Source of the DNA: Allopusillimonas sp008369125
Lineage (GTDB): Bacteria; Pseudomonadota; Gammaproteobacteria; Burkholderiales; Burkholderiaceae_B
Direction of reading: 5' to 3'
Assembly (NCBI RefSeq): GCF_008369125.1
Contig: NZ_VOAY01000005.1
Coordinates: 186,001-250,000 of the forward strand
Length of the DNA: 64,000 bases
Each line of letters begins with the position of its first letter. Position 1 is the first letter of the stretch. Shown in pieces: positions 56,454-64,000 of this stretch. The position numbers and the translations under genes are program-made. Below the pieces are notes generated by a model, which had not been told where the DNA came from, did not search any database, and was given only the letters and a program-made list of their open reading frames with translations.

Positions 56454-57294
56454 GTCTATCCTTATTAGCAAGACTAGTGATTTTACCGCCATGGGCGGGA
56501 AACGGCTTTGGTCCGTTACGAAAAGGCCGGGCATCAATGTCGTACTTGCGCATCAATGCCCAAAATGCCCGACGATGCTTCTGGACCGCGCGGGCCGCCA
56601 TGGCGATGTTACCCGAGTGTCGGCTAAGCGCTGCGGCGATGTAAACTTTTTCAAAGCGCTCGATCACACGCGACTTGGCCTTGCGAAACGATTCTTTGGT
56701 TACCGAACAATAAGAAGCCGATGCACGGGCAAATGCATCAAGCTCAGCCCCGCCAAAGTGGTCTTCGCCTGCATCAGAATGGCCAGACGCCATACCCTGC
56801 CCAGCCCCGTTCGCGGTGGACGCAACCATATAGCTTAACGGATATTCGCGAACTGCGGAAACCGACTGGCCCATAGGCATAACCGGACGCCGGGCTTCAA
56901 GCAAACGCTCAACACGCACGCGTAGTTCTTCGAAGCAGTCAGACTGTTGTACAAAGTCGTTGGCACCCAGGCTGCATAAGTCATTAAGCGCCGCTGCGCG
57001 CAACCCACGCGCCATAATTACGACCGGTGTACGCAAAGAATTGCCCAGACCCGAAAGCATGGTGCGCGCCCACGCCAGATTGGTTTCAGTAACCGGGATA
57101 AGGCAGGCATCATAGCGATGCAGCCTTATGCGGCACGACTGAAGCAGACTAAGAGAGCTAGGATCCGCCGTATCAACACTGTCGCACAAACGATGTATGT
57201 GCACACGGCCACCGGCCTGCGGCCCTAGCCAAGAGTTGAACCAGCTGTCGGTGCACAGCGTGCCAAATACGGCACAATCAAGACGTTCACGCAT
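56434..57294 (-). CDS. Pseudo-receiver protein with Fis-type DNA-binding end
   Basis: A 286-residue protein. Residues about 50-140 resemble a receiver fold (TPVVIMARGLRAAALNDLCSLGANDFV, then FEELRVRVERLLEAR), but the phospho-accepting Asp position reads DACLIPV and the invariant Lys is replaced in FVQQSDC. After a linker, the C-terminus has a Fis-type helix-turn-helix (FEKVYIAAALSRHSGNIAMAARAVQKHRRAFWALMRKYDI). No AAA+ domain lies between, so it is not a sigma-54 activator. GAGGAAA precedes the ATG. It overlaps hemE and may share its transcript. Confidence 0.75.
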   Translation of the reverse strand: MRERLDCAVFGTLCTDSWFNSWLGPQAGGRVHIHRLCDSVDTADPSSLSLLQSCRIRLHRYDACLIPVTETNLAWARTMLSGLGNSLRTPVVIMARGLRAAALNDLCSLGANDFVQQSDCFEELRVRVERLLEARRPVMPMGQSVSAVREYPLSYMVASTANGAGQGMASGHSDAGEDHFGGAELDAFARASASYCSVTKESFRKAKSRVIERFEKVYIAAALSRHSGNIAMAARAVQKHRRAFWALMRKYDIDARPFRNGPKPFPAHGGKITSLANKDRRDCSSP

Positions 57295-57645
57295 ATTATT
57301 TCCTCGTAATGAATGAAGGCGTCAAGATTACGCATAGGTGAGAATGAGAACAATTCGCAAAAACAACATATCGGAAAATACGCGTGTCTCGAGTAGCACG
57401 GAAAATAGTGTCAGCAACAATCAAGTCAATGGCTACAGGCATGCGTCTCGCTAGGTAGCCGGGCGCGGGATATGCCCTTGCGCTGCATCTTGCTCATACC
57501 GTGGCCCTTGCTGCGGCAATAATAAATGACGTGCGCAAGCCCAAAACGGGCAAAGGCATAGTGCCCGCCTTTGCCCAAAGCCCAACTACAAGCCTGCTAC
57601 TGATTGCCTGCTGCTAACGGCTCGCTATTCACCACTTGCTGCCAA
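57295..57645. other. Upstream region of the pseudo-receiver gene
   Basis: About 350 bp with no supported gene; it leads into the heptamer repeat at 57646. The AT-rich part near 57340-57400 may hold the promoter for the minus-strand gene. Confidence 0.4.
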
Positions 57646-57708
57646 TTGACTGTTGACTGTTGGGCCTTGGGCCTTGGGCTCTGGGCTCTGGGTTCTGGTT
57701 CCTGGGTC
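57646..57708. repeat. Heptanucleotide tandem repeat, nine imperfect copies
   Basis: Consecutive seven-base units TTGACTG (x2), TTGGGCC (x2), TTGGGCT, CTGGGCT, CTGGGTT, CTGGTTC and CTGGGTC, without gaps. It lies 29 bp past the end of the SDR gene and about 350 bp upstream of the pseudo-receiver gene. Such short repeats may change length by slippage. Confidence 0.8.
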
Positions 57709-57736
57709 GTGGCTATAAACCTTACTCTCTCAGGGC

Positions 57737-58516
57737 CTAAAGGGTGCCTGGGTAGATACCTCCATCGAGCACCAGGTTCTGACCGGTAATGAATCCGGCC
57801 TGCCCACTACACAGATAAGCGCATGCGTCACCAAACTCCGGCGGCTGGCCGTATCGCCGGGCCGGGATGCCATCGAGCCTGGCCTTTAAAACCTCGTCGA
57901 CGGTTTTGCCAGCCTTCTCAGCCTTAGTGGCGGCGGTCTGCCGCAGCCGGTCGGTTTCGAACGGACCCGGAAGCAGATTATTGATGGTGACATTGTGCTG
58001 TATGACTTGTCGCGCCAAACCCGCCACGAATCCGGTCAGCCCTGCGCGGGCGCCATTTGACAGCCCGAGGATATCAATAGGCATTTTGACGGCGGCTGAG
58101 GTAATGTTGATGATGCGGCCATGCCGCCGCTCTATCATCGTATCGATAACCGCCTGAATTAGTGCAATAGGCGTGTACATGTTGGCATTGAGCGCAGCCA
58201 TCCAGTCATCCTGGCTCCAATCCCGAAAGTCGCCGGGCTGGGGGCCGCCGCTATTGGTCACAAGAATATCGGGCATGCCACATGCGGCCAGAGCCGCAGC
58301 ACGCCCCTCGGGGGTGGTAATGTCAGCCGCCACAGCGGTCACGCTTGAGCCTGTGGCTTCACGTATAGCCTTGGCTGCCTCTTCGAGTACGTTGGCGTGC
58401 CGGGCCACGATCGTAACGGCTGCACCTTCGCGCGCCAGAGACATGGCACAGGCATAACCCAGCCCTTTGCTCGCACCGCAAACCAGCGCCGTCTTTCCTG
58501 CAAGCTGTAAATCCAT
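57737..58516 (-). CDS. Short-chain dehydrogenase/reductase
   Basis: A 259-residue SDR enzyme. NAD(P) loop ALVCGASKGLGYACAMSLAREG near residues 10-30, ILVTNSGGPQPGDF near 85, the catalytic Ser in INITSAAVKMP near 138, and an unusual active-site stretch LGLSNGARAGLTGF. The usual YxxxK Tyr position reads SNGARAG, so Tyr and Lys are not at their normal places. This divergent subfamily (3-oxoacyl-ACP-reductase-like) occurs widely and its catalytic state is unclear. It ends with FITGQNLVLDGGIYPG. AAGGAG precedes the start. Confidence 0.85.
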   Translation of the reverse strand: MDLQLAGKTALVCGASKGLGYACAMSLAREGAAVTIVARHANVLEEAAKAIREATGSSVTAVAADITTPEGRAAALAACGMPDILVTNSGGPQPGDFRDWSQDDWMAALNANMYTPIALIQAVIDTMIERRHGRIINITSAAVKMPIDILGLSNGARAGLTGFVAGLARQVIQHNVTINNLLPGPFETDRLRQTAATKAEKAGKTVDEVLKARLDGIPARRYGQPPEFGDACAYLCSGQAGFITGQNLVLDGGIYPGTL

Positions 58517-58639
58517 TTCTTACTCCTTGTTCGAGGCGCACACACATTGCTTGCACCGATAGCCGATGATATCTCAGACTGGTTGCTGTCTCTTGGTAGA
58601 CAGCTTCAGTCCCGGGAGCCTTACAACAACGCTGGACGC

Positions 58640-58885
58640 CCGCAGGGCGTCTTCGATATTCACAGCCAAGGGGTAGATGGCGTGAAGAGGCGCTCAACAC
58701 TCACAGCCAGCCGTGCACAGCATGGGGATGTCTTCGAAACTCACGGCCATAGGTGCCTGGCGCGGGGATACTTCGACACTCACGGACGTCGGTGCGCAGC
58801 GGGGGGGATAGCTTCGACACTCACGGCCAGCGGTGCGCAGCCGGGGGATATCTTCGACACTCACTGCCAGCGGTGCGCAGCGTGA
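58640..58885. repeat. Tandem repeat, six imperfect 40-bp units
   Basis: The core CTTCGACACTCACGGCC recurs with its CACTCAC part at about 58658, 58699, 58739, 58778, 58819 and 58859, so the period is 39-41 bp. Each unit ends in GGTGCGCAGC or similar. The period is not a multiple of three. It lies in the gap between the SDR gene and the atp terminator. I see no gene in this gap. Confidence 0.85.
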
Positions 58886-58990
58886 GGCCCTCGACGCCAT
58901 GACAGGCATTTCCAAAAAGGCGGGATGCGCAAGGCCAGATCACCCAGTCTTCACGGCGAACATCACTAAGCTGACACCACCTGGCATGAG

Positions 58991-59095
58991 CAACACATTG
59001 ACCAGCACAAGTACCCCTGTATCATCAACACAGCGACCAGAACAAGTACCCTGGCAACATCAACACACTGACCTGAACAAGTACATTCAACAAGG
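58991..59095. repeat. Tandem repeat, three imperfect 35-bp units
   Basis: Units start with CAACACA at 58991, 59026 and 59061 and carry GACCAGxACAAGTACC. The array directly follows the 40-bp array and precedes the atp terminator. Confidence 0.75.
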
Positions 59096-59113
59096 CCTTA
59101 GAAGTGCAAAATA

Positions 59114-59147
59114 AAAAAGGCCAGCTCATACACGAGCCAGCCTTTTT
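59114..59147 (-). terminator. Terminator of the atp operon
   Basis: AAAAAGGC and GCCTTTTT pair around an inner GCTC/GAGC stem. Read on the minus strand a T-run follows. It stands about 45 bp past the atpC stop. Confidence 0.85.
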
Positions 59148-59191
59148 CTTTTACTGCAATGACGGCCAGGCCGCCATGCTTTACATACGCA

Positions 59192-59620
59192 TCAATGCCT
59201 GCGTTTGCCGATGTCACGAAAACGACGAGCAGCGGCGGCCTGAGCTGCCAGCATGGCAAGTTCAGCCTCGACCACAGCGATGTCAGTTTTGTCTTTGGCA
59301 TTACGCAACGCTTCTTCGGCCTTTTTACGGGCGTCAAGCGCCTTGGCTTCGTCAAGATCTTCAGCCCGGATGGCCGTGTCGGACAACACGGTAACCGTAC
59401 CTGGCTGAATCTCAAGTATGCCGCCAGCGACAAAAATACTGAGCTCGGAGCCGTCGGCAAGAACGACCTTAACCGTACCAGGCCGAATGCGCGAGATAAG
59501 CGGCGTGTGACCGGGCAAAATACCCAGTTCGCCGGACTCGCCAGGCAGCGTGACGAATTTTGCCTCACCGGCGAAAATCGATTCTTCTGCGCTGACTACG
59601 TCAACATGCAAGGTGGCCAT
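59192..59620 (-). CDS. atpC: ATP synthase F1 epsilon subunit
   Basis: A 142-residue subunit of the central stalk. The N-terminal beta-sandwich reads LHVDVVSAEESIFAGEAKFVTLPGESGELGILPGHTPL. The C-terminal helical pair includes DLDEAKALDARKKAEEALRNAKD. It is the last gene of the minus-strand atp operon, 12 bp after atpD, and is followed by a terminator. Confidence 0.95.
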   Translation of the reverse strand: MATLHVDVVSAEESIFAGEAKFVTLPGESGELGILPGHTPLISRIRPGTVKVVLADGSELSIFVAGGILEIQPGTVTVLSDTAIRAEDLDEAKALDARKKAEEALRNAKDKTDIAVVEAELAMLAAQAAAARRFRDIGKRRH

Positions 59621-59632
59621 GTGTAATCCTTA

Positions 59633-61051
59633 TCAGAGGGCTTTGGCTTTCTCGAGCGCTTCGTCGATCGAGCCAACCATGTAGAACGCCTGCTCGGGTA
59701 CAGCATCGCACTCGCCATCGACGATCATTTTGAAGCCACGCAGGGTTTCGGTCAGTGGTACGTACTTGCCGGGAGCACCGGTAAATACTTCTGCCACGTG
59801 GAAAGGCTGCGACAGAAAGCGCTGAATCTTACGTGCGCGAGCAACGGCCTGTTTGTCTTCAGGTGAAAGCTCGTCCATGCCGAGAATAGCGATAATGTCG
59901 CGCAGTTCTTTGTAACGCTGCAGCGTTTGCTGTACGCCACGGGCAACCGCGTAATGCTCTTCACCCACAACTTGCGGATCAAGCTGGCGGCTGGTGGAGT
60001 CGAGCGGATCAACGGCGGGATAAATACCCAGCGCAGCGATATCGCGCGACAACACAACTGTGGAGTCAAGGTGCAAGAAGGTGGTGGCAGGCGATGGGTC
60101 GGTCAAGTCATCGGCAGGCACATACACGGCCTGAATTGACGTAATAGAGCCCGTTTTAGTCGAGGTAATACGCTCTTGCAGCTTGCCCATTTCTTCAGCC
60201 AGCGTAGGCTGATAACCCACAGCCGAAGGCATACGGCCAAGCAGTGCAGACACTTCAGTACCAGCCAGTGTGTAGCGGTAGATGTTATCGACAAAGAACA
60301 GAATGTCACGGCCTTCGTCACGAAACTTCTCAGCCATAGTCAGACCGGACAACGCAACGCGCAGACGGTTACCGGGAGGCTCGTTCATCTGACCGAACAC
60401 CATGGCCACTTTGGACTCTTTCAGGTTATCCATTTGGATAACGCCGGCTTCAGCCATTTCGTGGTAGAAGTCGTTACCTTCGCGAGTACGCTCACCCACA
60501 CCGGCAAACACGGACAAGCCGCTGTGCGCCTTGGCGATGTTATTGATGAGCTCAAGCATGTTAACGGTTTTGCCCACACCGGCGCCGCCGAACAGGCCAA
60601 CCTTACCGCCTTTGGCAAACGGGCAGACCAGGTCAATAACCTTGATGCCGGTTTCAAGCAGCTCTACCGAAGGAGCCAGCTCGTCAAACTTGGGAGCGTT
60701 CTGGTGAATAGAGCGTCTTTCGTCGCTAAGAATGGGGCCGCGTTCGTCGATAGGACGACCCAGTACGTCCATGATGCGACCCAGCGTGCCTTCACCAACT
60801 GGCACCGAGATGGCGGCGCCCGTGTTGGCAACTTCCATGCCACGGCGCAGACCATCGGACGAGCCCATGGCAATGGTACGGACAACGCCGTCACCCAGCT
60901 GCTGCTGTACTTCGAAGGTAAGCCCTTTTTCTGCAAAACTGGAACTTTCATCTACTAGCGTAAGCGCGTCGTAGACTTTTGGAATGGTGTCGCGGGGGAA
61001 CTGAATATCCACCACGGCGCCGATGCACTGAACGATGGTACCGTTGCTCAT
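59633..61051 (-). CDS. atpD: ATP synthase F1 beta subunit
   Basis: A 472-residue catalytic subunit. Walker A GGAGVGKTVN near residue 150, the catalytic Glu in GERTREG, Walker B ILFFVDNIYRYT, and SITSIQAVYVPADDLTDPSPATTFLHLD. Normally this Walker B region reads FIDNIFRFT or similar, so the Tyr here is a mild variant. Full length and collinear with atpG. Confidence 0.96.
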   Translation of the reverse strand: MSNGTIVQCIGAVVDIQFPRDTIPKVYDALTLVDESSSFAEKGLTFEVQQQLGDGVVRTIAMGSSDGLRRGMEVANTGAAISVPVGEGTLGRIMDVLGRPIDERGPILSDERRSIHQNAPKFDELAPSVELLETGIKVIDLVCPFAKGGKVGLFGGAGVGKTVNMLELINNIAKAHSGLSVFAGVGERTREGNDFYHEMAEAGVIQMDNLKESKVAMVFGQMNEPPGNRLRVALSGLTMAEKFRDEGRDILFFVDNIYRYTLAGTEVSALLGRMPSAVGYQPTLAEEMGKLQERITSTKTGSITSIQAVYVPADDLTDPSPATTFLHLDSTVVLSRDIAALGIYPAVDPLDSTSRQLDPQVVGEEHYAVARGVQQTLQRYKELRDIIAILGMDELSPEDKQAVARARKIQRFLSQPFHVAEVFTGAPGKYVPLTETLRGFKMIVDGECDAVPEQAFYMVGSIDEALEKAKAL

Positions 61052-61099
61052 GATTAGTCCTTGCTATATAACTTTGACGGGATGCCTTTCTGTTATTGC

Positions 61100-62005
61100 T
61101 TAAACAGCGGCAGCTCCCCCCACGATTTCTGAAATTTCTTTAGTAATGGCTGCCTGGCGGGTTTTGTTGTAAACCAGCTCAAGTTCGCTGATAACCGTTT
61201 TGGCGTTATCGGATGCGGCCTTCATGGCAACCATGCGTGCAGACTGTTCCGAAGCCATGTTTTCTGCCACGGCCTGGTAAACCAACCCTTCTACATAGCG
61301 CAGCAACAAGTCGTCGATGACAGACTTGGAGTCAGGCTCATAGATGTAGTCCCAACCGTGGGATGACTTAATCTGCGCTGCATTGTCGGACTCTTCGCCT
61401 GCCTGGAACGGATCACTTAGACCGTCAGGCAGCGGCAGCAGGCGCATGAAAGTAGGCTCCTGACGCATGGTATTGACGAAACGATTGGTCGCCAAATACA
61501 CGGCGTCGATCTTGCCATCTTCGAAGTCGTCAAGCTGCACCTTGATGGCACCAATAAGGCGGTCGAGGTTAGGCGCATCGCCCAGCTGAACTTCCTGAGA
61601 AACCAGATTGGCACCAATACGTGTCAGTAAGCTGACACCCTTGCTGCCCAAACCCGTAGCCTGAACCGCGATGCCCTTCTCTTGAAACTCTGAGAGACGA
61701 GACAGAACCAGGCGCAGAAGGTTGGTATTAAGGCCACCGCACAGACCCTTATCTGTCGTGACGACCACTACCCCAACCGCGCGCACAGCACTGGGCTCTA
61801 CCATGTATGGATGCGAGTAATCAGGATGCGCCTGCATCAAATGAGAGGCGATCTCACGCACTTTGGTGGCATAGGGACGGCCTGCGCGCATCCGTTCTTG
61901 CGCCTTGCGCATTTTGGACGCCGCTACCATCTCCATGGCTTTGGTGATCTTGCGCGTGTTGTGCACGCTCTTGATCTTGGTTCGAATTTCCTTAATTCCG
62001 GCCAT
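61100..62005 (-). CDS. atpG: ATP synthase F1 gamma subunit
   Basis: A 301-residue subunit of the rotating stalk. It starts MAGIKEIRTKIKSVHNTRKITKAMEMVAASKMRKAQERM, has TTDKGLCGGLNTN, and ends with ASDNAKTVISELELVYNKTRQAAITKEISEIVGGA. It lies between atpA and atpD, the usual place. Length is normal for betaproteobacteria. Confidence 0.96.
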   Translation of the reverse strand: MAGIKEIRTKIKSVHNTRKITKAMEMVAASKMRKAQERMRAGRPYATKVREIASHLMQAHPDYSHPYMVEPSAVRAVGVVVVTTDKGLCGGLNTNLLRLVLSRLSEFQEKGIAVQATGLGSKGVSLLTRIGANLVSQEVQLGDAPNLDRLIGAIKVQLDDFEDGKIDAVYLATNRFVNTMRQEPTFMRLLPLPDGLSDPFQAGEESDNAAQIKSSHGWDYIYEPDSKSVIDDLLLRYVEGLVYQAVAENMASEQSARMVAMKAASDNAKTVISELELVYNKTRQAAITKEISEIVGGAAAV

Positions 62006-62103
62006 TGCTCTTCCCTGATAGGGCGTTATCGTGGGACAAACACTGCCTGCCCCACACTACGTTAGGGTATTGAAGCCTAGGCTTCTTTACCCTGGTCGGT
62101 GAA

Positions 62104-63645
62104 TTAATAAGCACCGTGCTTTTTGAATTCTTGAACGGCAGCAACCATTTCGGCTTCGTCATCCTTGGACAGTTCTTTGGTGTCCTGGATACGTTGAACC
62201 ATGGCTTCATGCTTGGACTTCAGGAAATCACGCAATGCCTTTTCGAACGGAAGAATCTGTTCGACTTCGAGATCGTCCAGGTAGCCTTTGTTGACCGCAA
62301 ACAGCGAGACAGCCTGTTCCCAAACCGTGTTCGGGTGATATTGGGGCTGCTTGAGCAGCTCAACCACACGCTTGCCGCGTTCTAGCTGACGACGTGTTGC
62401 TTCGTCAAGATCAGAGGCAAACTGCGAAAACGCTGCCAGTTCGCGATACTGCGCCAAGTCGGTACGAATACCGCCCGAAAGCTTCTTGATGACCTTGGTT
62501 TGCGCTGAGCCACCCACACGCGACACCGAAATACCGGCGTTAATGGCGGGACGGATACCAGCGTTAAACAGGTCAGTTTCCAGGAAGATCTGGCCGTCAG
62601 TAATGGAAATGACGTTGGTCGGAACAAAGGCGGAAACGTCACCAGCCTGGGTTTCGATAATAGGCAACGCGGTCAACGAACCGGTTTTGCCTTTGACCGC
62701 ACCCTTGGTGAAGTTTTCGACGTACTCTTCGTTAACACGAGCAGCACGCTCAAGCAGACGCGAGTGCAGATAGAAAACGTCACCGGGGTATGCTTCACGG
62801 CCTGGCGGGCGGCGCAGCAGCAACGACACTTGGCGATAAGCCCAAGCTTGTTTGGTCAGGTCATCATAAACGATGAGGGCATCTTCACCGCGGTCACGGA
62901 AGTACTCGCCCATGGTGCAGCCCGAGTAAGCAGCCAGGTACTGCATGGCGGCCGATTCAGCGGCTGGTGCAGCCACGATAATGGTGTACTCAAGTGCGCC
63001 GTGTTCTTCGAGCTTGCGAACCACGTTACTGATCGTGGAAGCTTTCTGCCCAATAGCCACATACACGCACGTTACGTTTTGGCCACGCTGAGCGATGATG
63101 GTATCGATCGCGACAGCGGTTTTACCAGTTTGGCGGTCACCAATGATCAGCTCGCGCTGGCCACGGCCGATTGGCACCATGGCGTCAATAGCCTTGATAC
63201 CAGTTTGCAGCGGTTGCGATACCGATTTACGAGCGATAACGCCCGGCGCAACTTTTTCGATAATATCTTTGGCGGCGGCATTAATGGGGCCTTTGCCGTC
63301 GATAGGTTGACCGAGCGCATCAACCACGCGGCCACACAGCTCAGGGCCCACTGGCACTTCAAGAATTCGACCAGTAGTTTTTACCGGGTCGCCTTCCGAC
63401 ACACCTGTGTAATCGCCCAAAATAACGGCACCGACCGAATCGCGCTCAAGGTTGAGTGCCAGGCCGTATACGTTGTTGGGGAACTCGAGCATTTCGCCCT
63501 GCATCACATCGGACAGACCGTGAATGCGAGTAATACCGTCGGACACGGAAACGACCGTGCCCTGTGTGCGAACGTCTGTGGACGCGCCCAGGCCTTCAAT
63601 GCGGCTCTTGAGCAGTTCGCTAATCTCTGACGGGTTAAGTTGCAT
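62104..63645 (-). CDS. atpA: ATP synthase F1 alpha subunit
   Basis: A 513-residue non-catalytic nucleotide-binding subunit. GRVVDALGQPIDGKGP, Walker A GDRQTGKTAVA near residue 170, SALPIIETQAGDVSAFVPTNVISITDGQ-type block (seen here as TALPIIETQAGD) and the Arg finger in GISVSRVGGSAQ. It is followed by atpG and preceded by atpH with a 35-bp gap. Confidence 0.96.
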   Translation of the reverse strand: MQLNPSEISELLKSRIEGLGASTDVRTQGTVVSVSDGITRIHGLSDVMQGEMLEFPNNVYGLALNLERDSVGAVILGDYTGVSEGDPVKTTGRILEVPVGPELCGRVVDALGQPIDGKGPINAAAKDIIEKVAPGVIARKSVSQPLQTGIKAIDAMVPIGRGQRELIIGDRQTGKTAVAIDTIIAQRGQNVTCVYVAIGQKASTISNVVRKLEEHGALEYTIIVAAPAAESAAMQYLAAYSGCTMGEYFRDRGEDALIVYDDLTKQAWAYRQVSLLLRRPPGREAYPGDVFYLHSRLLERAARVNEEYVENFTKGAVKGKTGSLTALPIIETQAGDVSAFVPTNVISITDGQIFLETDLFNAGIRPAINAGISVSRVGGSAQTKVIKKLSGGIRTDLAQYRELAAFSQFASDLDEATRRQLERGKRVVELLKQPQYHPNTVWEQAVSLFAVNKGYLDDLEVEQILPFEKALRDFLKSKHEAMVQRIQDTKELSKDDEAEMVAAVQEFKKHGAY

Positions 63646-63680
63646 GTTCAGACTCCTGGAATCCTGTTGATCTGGCCGCG

Positions 63681-64000
63681 TCAGGCGACCAGTGCATCGC
63701 GCATGCCGGTCAACCGGGCCTGCACGGAAGTGTCAAGTACTTGGTCTCCGACCACTACACGGACGCCGCCTATGAGAGCGCGATCAACGGTAACGGACGG
63801 TTTGAGCTTGAGGCCGAACTTCTTTTCTAACCCGGTCACAAGGTCGCGAACCTGCTCATCAGAGAGCTCGAACGCACTTGTGATCTGGGCCAGCGCCGAA
63901 CCTTCACGCTGATTTTTAAGCGTTTCGAACTCTTGGGCAATTTCGGGGAGCAGCAAGACACGCTTGTTGTCGACCAGCAGCTCGATGAAATTTTTCGCCC
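63681..64000 (-). CDS. atpH: ATP synthase F1 delta subunit, C-terminal part (partial)
   Basis: The window ends inside this gene. About 105 residues remain: KNFIELLVDNKRVLLLPEIAQEFETL, then SAFELSDEQVRDLVTGLEKKFG and the end LIGGVRVVVGDQVLDTSVQARL. This is the C-terminal half of the delta (OSCP) subunit that ties F1 to the outer stalk. The start and the rest of the atp operon lie to the right of the window. Confidence 0.95.
   Translation of the reverse strand, partial: AKNFIELLVDNKRVLLLPEIAQEFETLKNQREGSALAQITSAFELSDEQVRDLVTGLEKKFGLKLKPSVTVDRALIGGVRVVVGDQVLDTSVQARLTGMRDALVA

Noticed and set aside
58640..58885. CRISPR array
   Set aside because: Units are contiguous and diverged throughout; there are no unique spacers between conserved repeats and no cas genes nearby.
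62764..63630. Plus-strand frame of 288 codons inside atpA
   Set aside because: It is antisense to a full, conserved atpA and has no recognisable domain.

Overview
The window looks like chromosomal DNA of a betaproteobacterium of the Alcaligenaceae type (Pusillimonas, Castellaniella or Bordetella relatives). This is inferred from protein character and from the conserved order atpHAGDC, hemE, priA on the minus strand. No 16S rRNA gene is present, so the assignment is not firm. The right third (about 46.5-64 kb) is ordinary core genome. The left two thirds is accessory DNA rich in metal handling, transport, small toxin-antitoxin-like genes and decayed genes.

Region 1 (1-20.7 kb) is a metal and cation block. 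It holds the end of kdpE, a Cu(I) P-type ATPase, a DUF4396 membrane protein, a PMA1-like proton P-type ATPase with a repetitive tail, and copRS. A cytosolic Cys-rich copper-storage protein and an MFS sugar porter follow. Next come a periplasmic copper set (multicopper oxidase CopA, outer-membrane CopB, a His/Met-rich cupredoxin and a monohaem cytochrome c), a VIT-family transporter, a cytochrome b561, the wreck of an ars operon (acr3 fused to arsA by deletions) and a ferric-reductase-like flavoprotein. Two matching inverted repeats, ATTACA-N4-(T/C)GTAAT, lie in front of copRS/csp and in front of copA. They are the probable CopR operators joining the two copper transcription units.

Region 2 (20.7-28.4 kb) holds an I78-type inhibitor lipoprotein, a sigma-54 promoter and the acetone carboxylase operon acxABC. 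A sigma-54 activator follows that keeps its AAA+ and Fis domains but lacks a sensory domain. A ParE-like toxin and its antitoxin come next. Region 3 (28.5-37.3 kb) holds a ClC chloride channel, an HD phosphohydrolase and a branched-chain amino-acid-type ABC transporter (livGFHM plus a convergent binding-protein gene).

Region 4 (37.3-46.5 kb) is a patchwork: an orphan HigA antitoxin and an azoreductase / broken DODA dioxygenase / LysR cassette bracketed by two diverged copies of the 3' end of a small gene. It also holds a broken GDSL hydrolase, a scrap of phosphoketolase, a P2-type cation ATPase, a GNAT gene with an in-frame stop, and an AraC regulator. Several broken genes have lost their middles and kept both ends.

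Region 5 (46.6-64 kb) has tRNA-Arg(CCG), a three-haem cytochrome c built by internal duplication, a thioesterase, a family III CoA-transferase, rep helicase, priA, hemE, a pseudo-receiver/Fis protein overlapping hemE, an SDR and atpCDGA plus partial atpH. Three tandem-repeat arrays sit between 57.6 and 59.1 kb, and a fourth at 35.7 kb. I did not find a clearly new multi-gene system. The strongest leads are the copper regulon with its shared operators, the sensorless acx activator and the repeat-bounded cassette of region 4.
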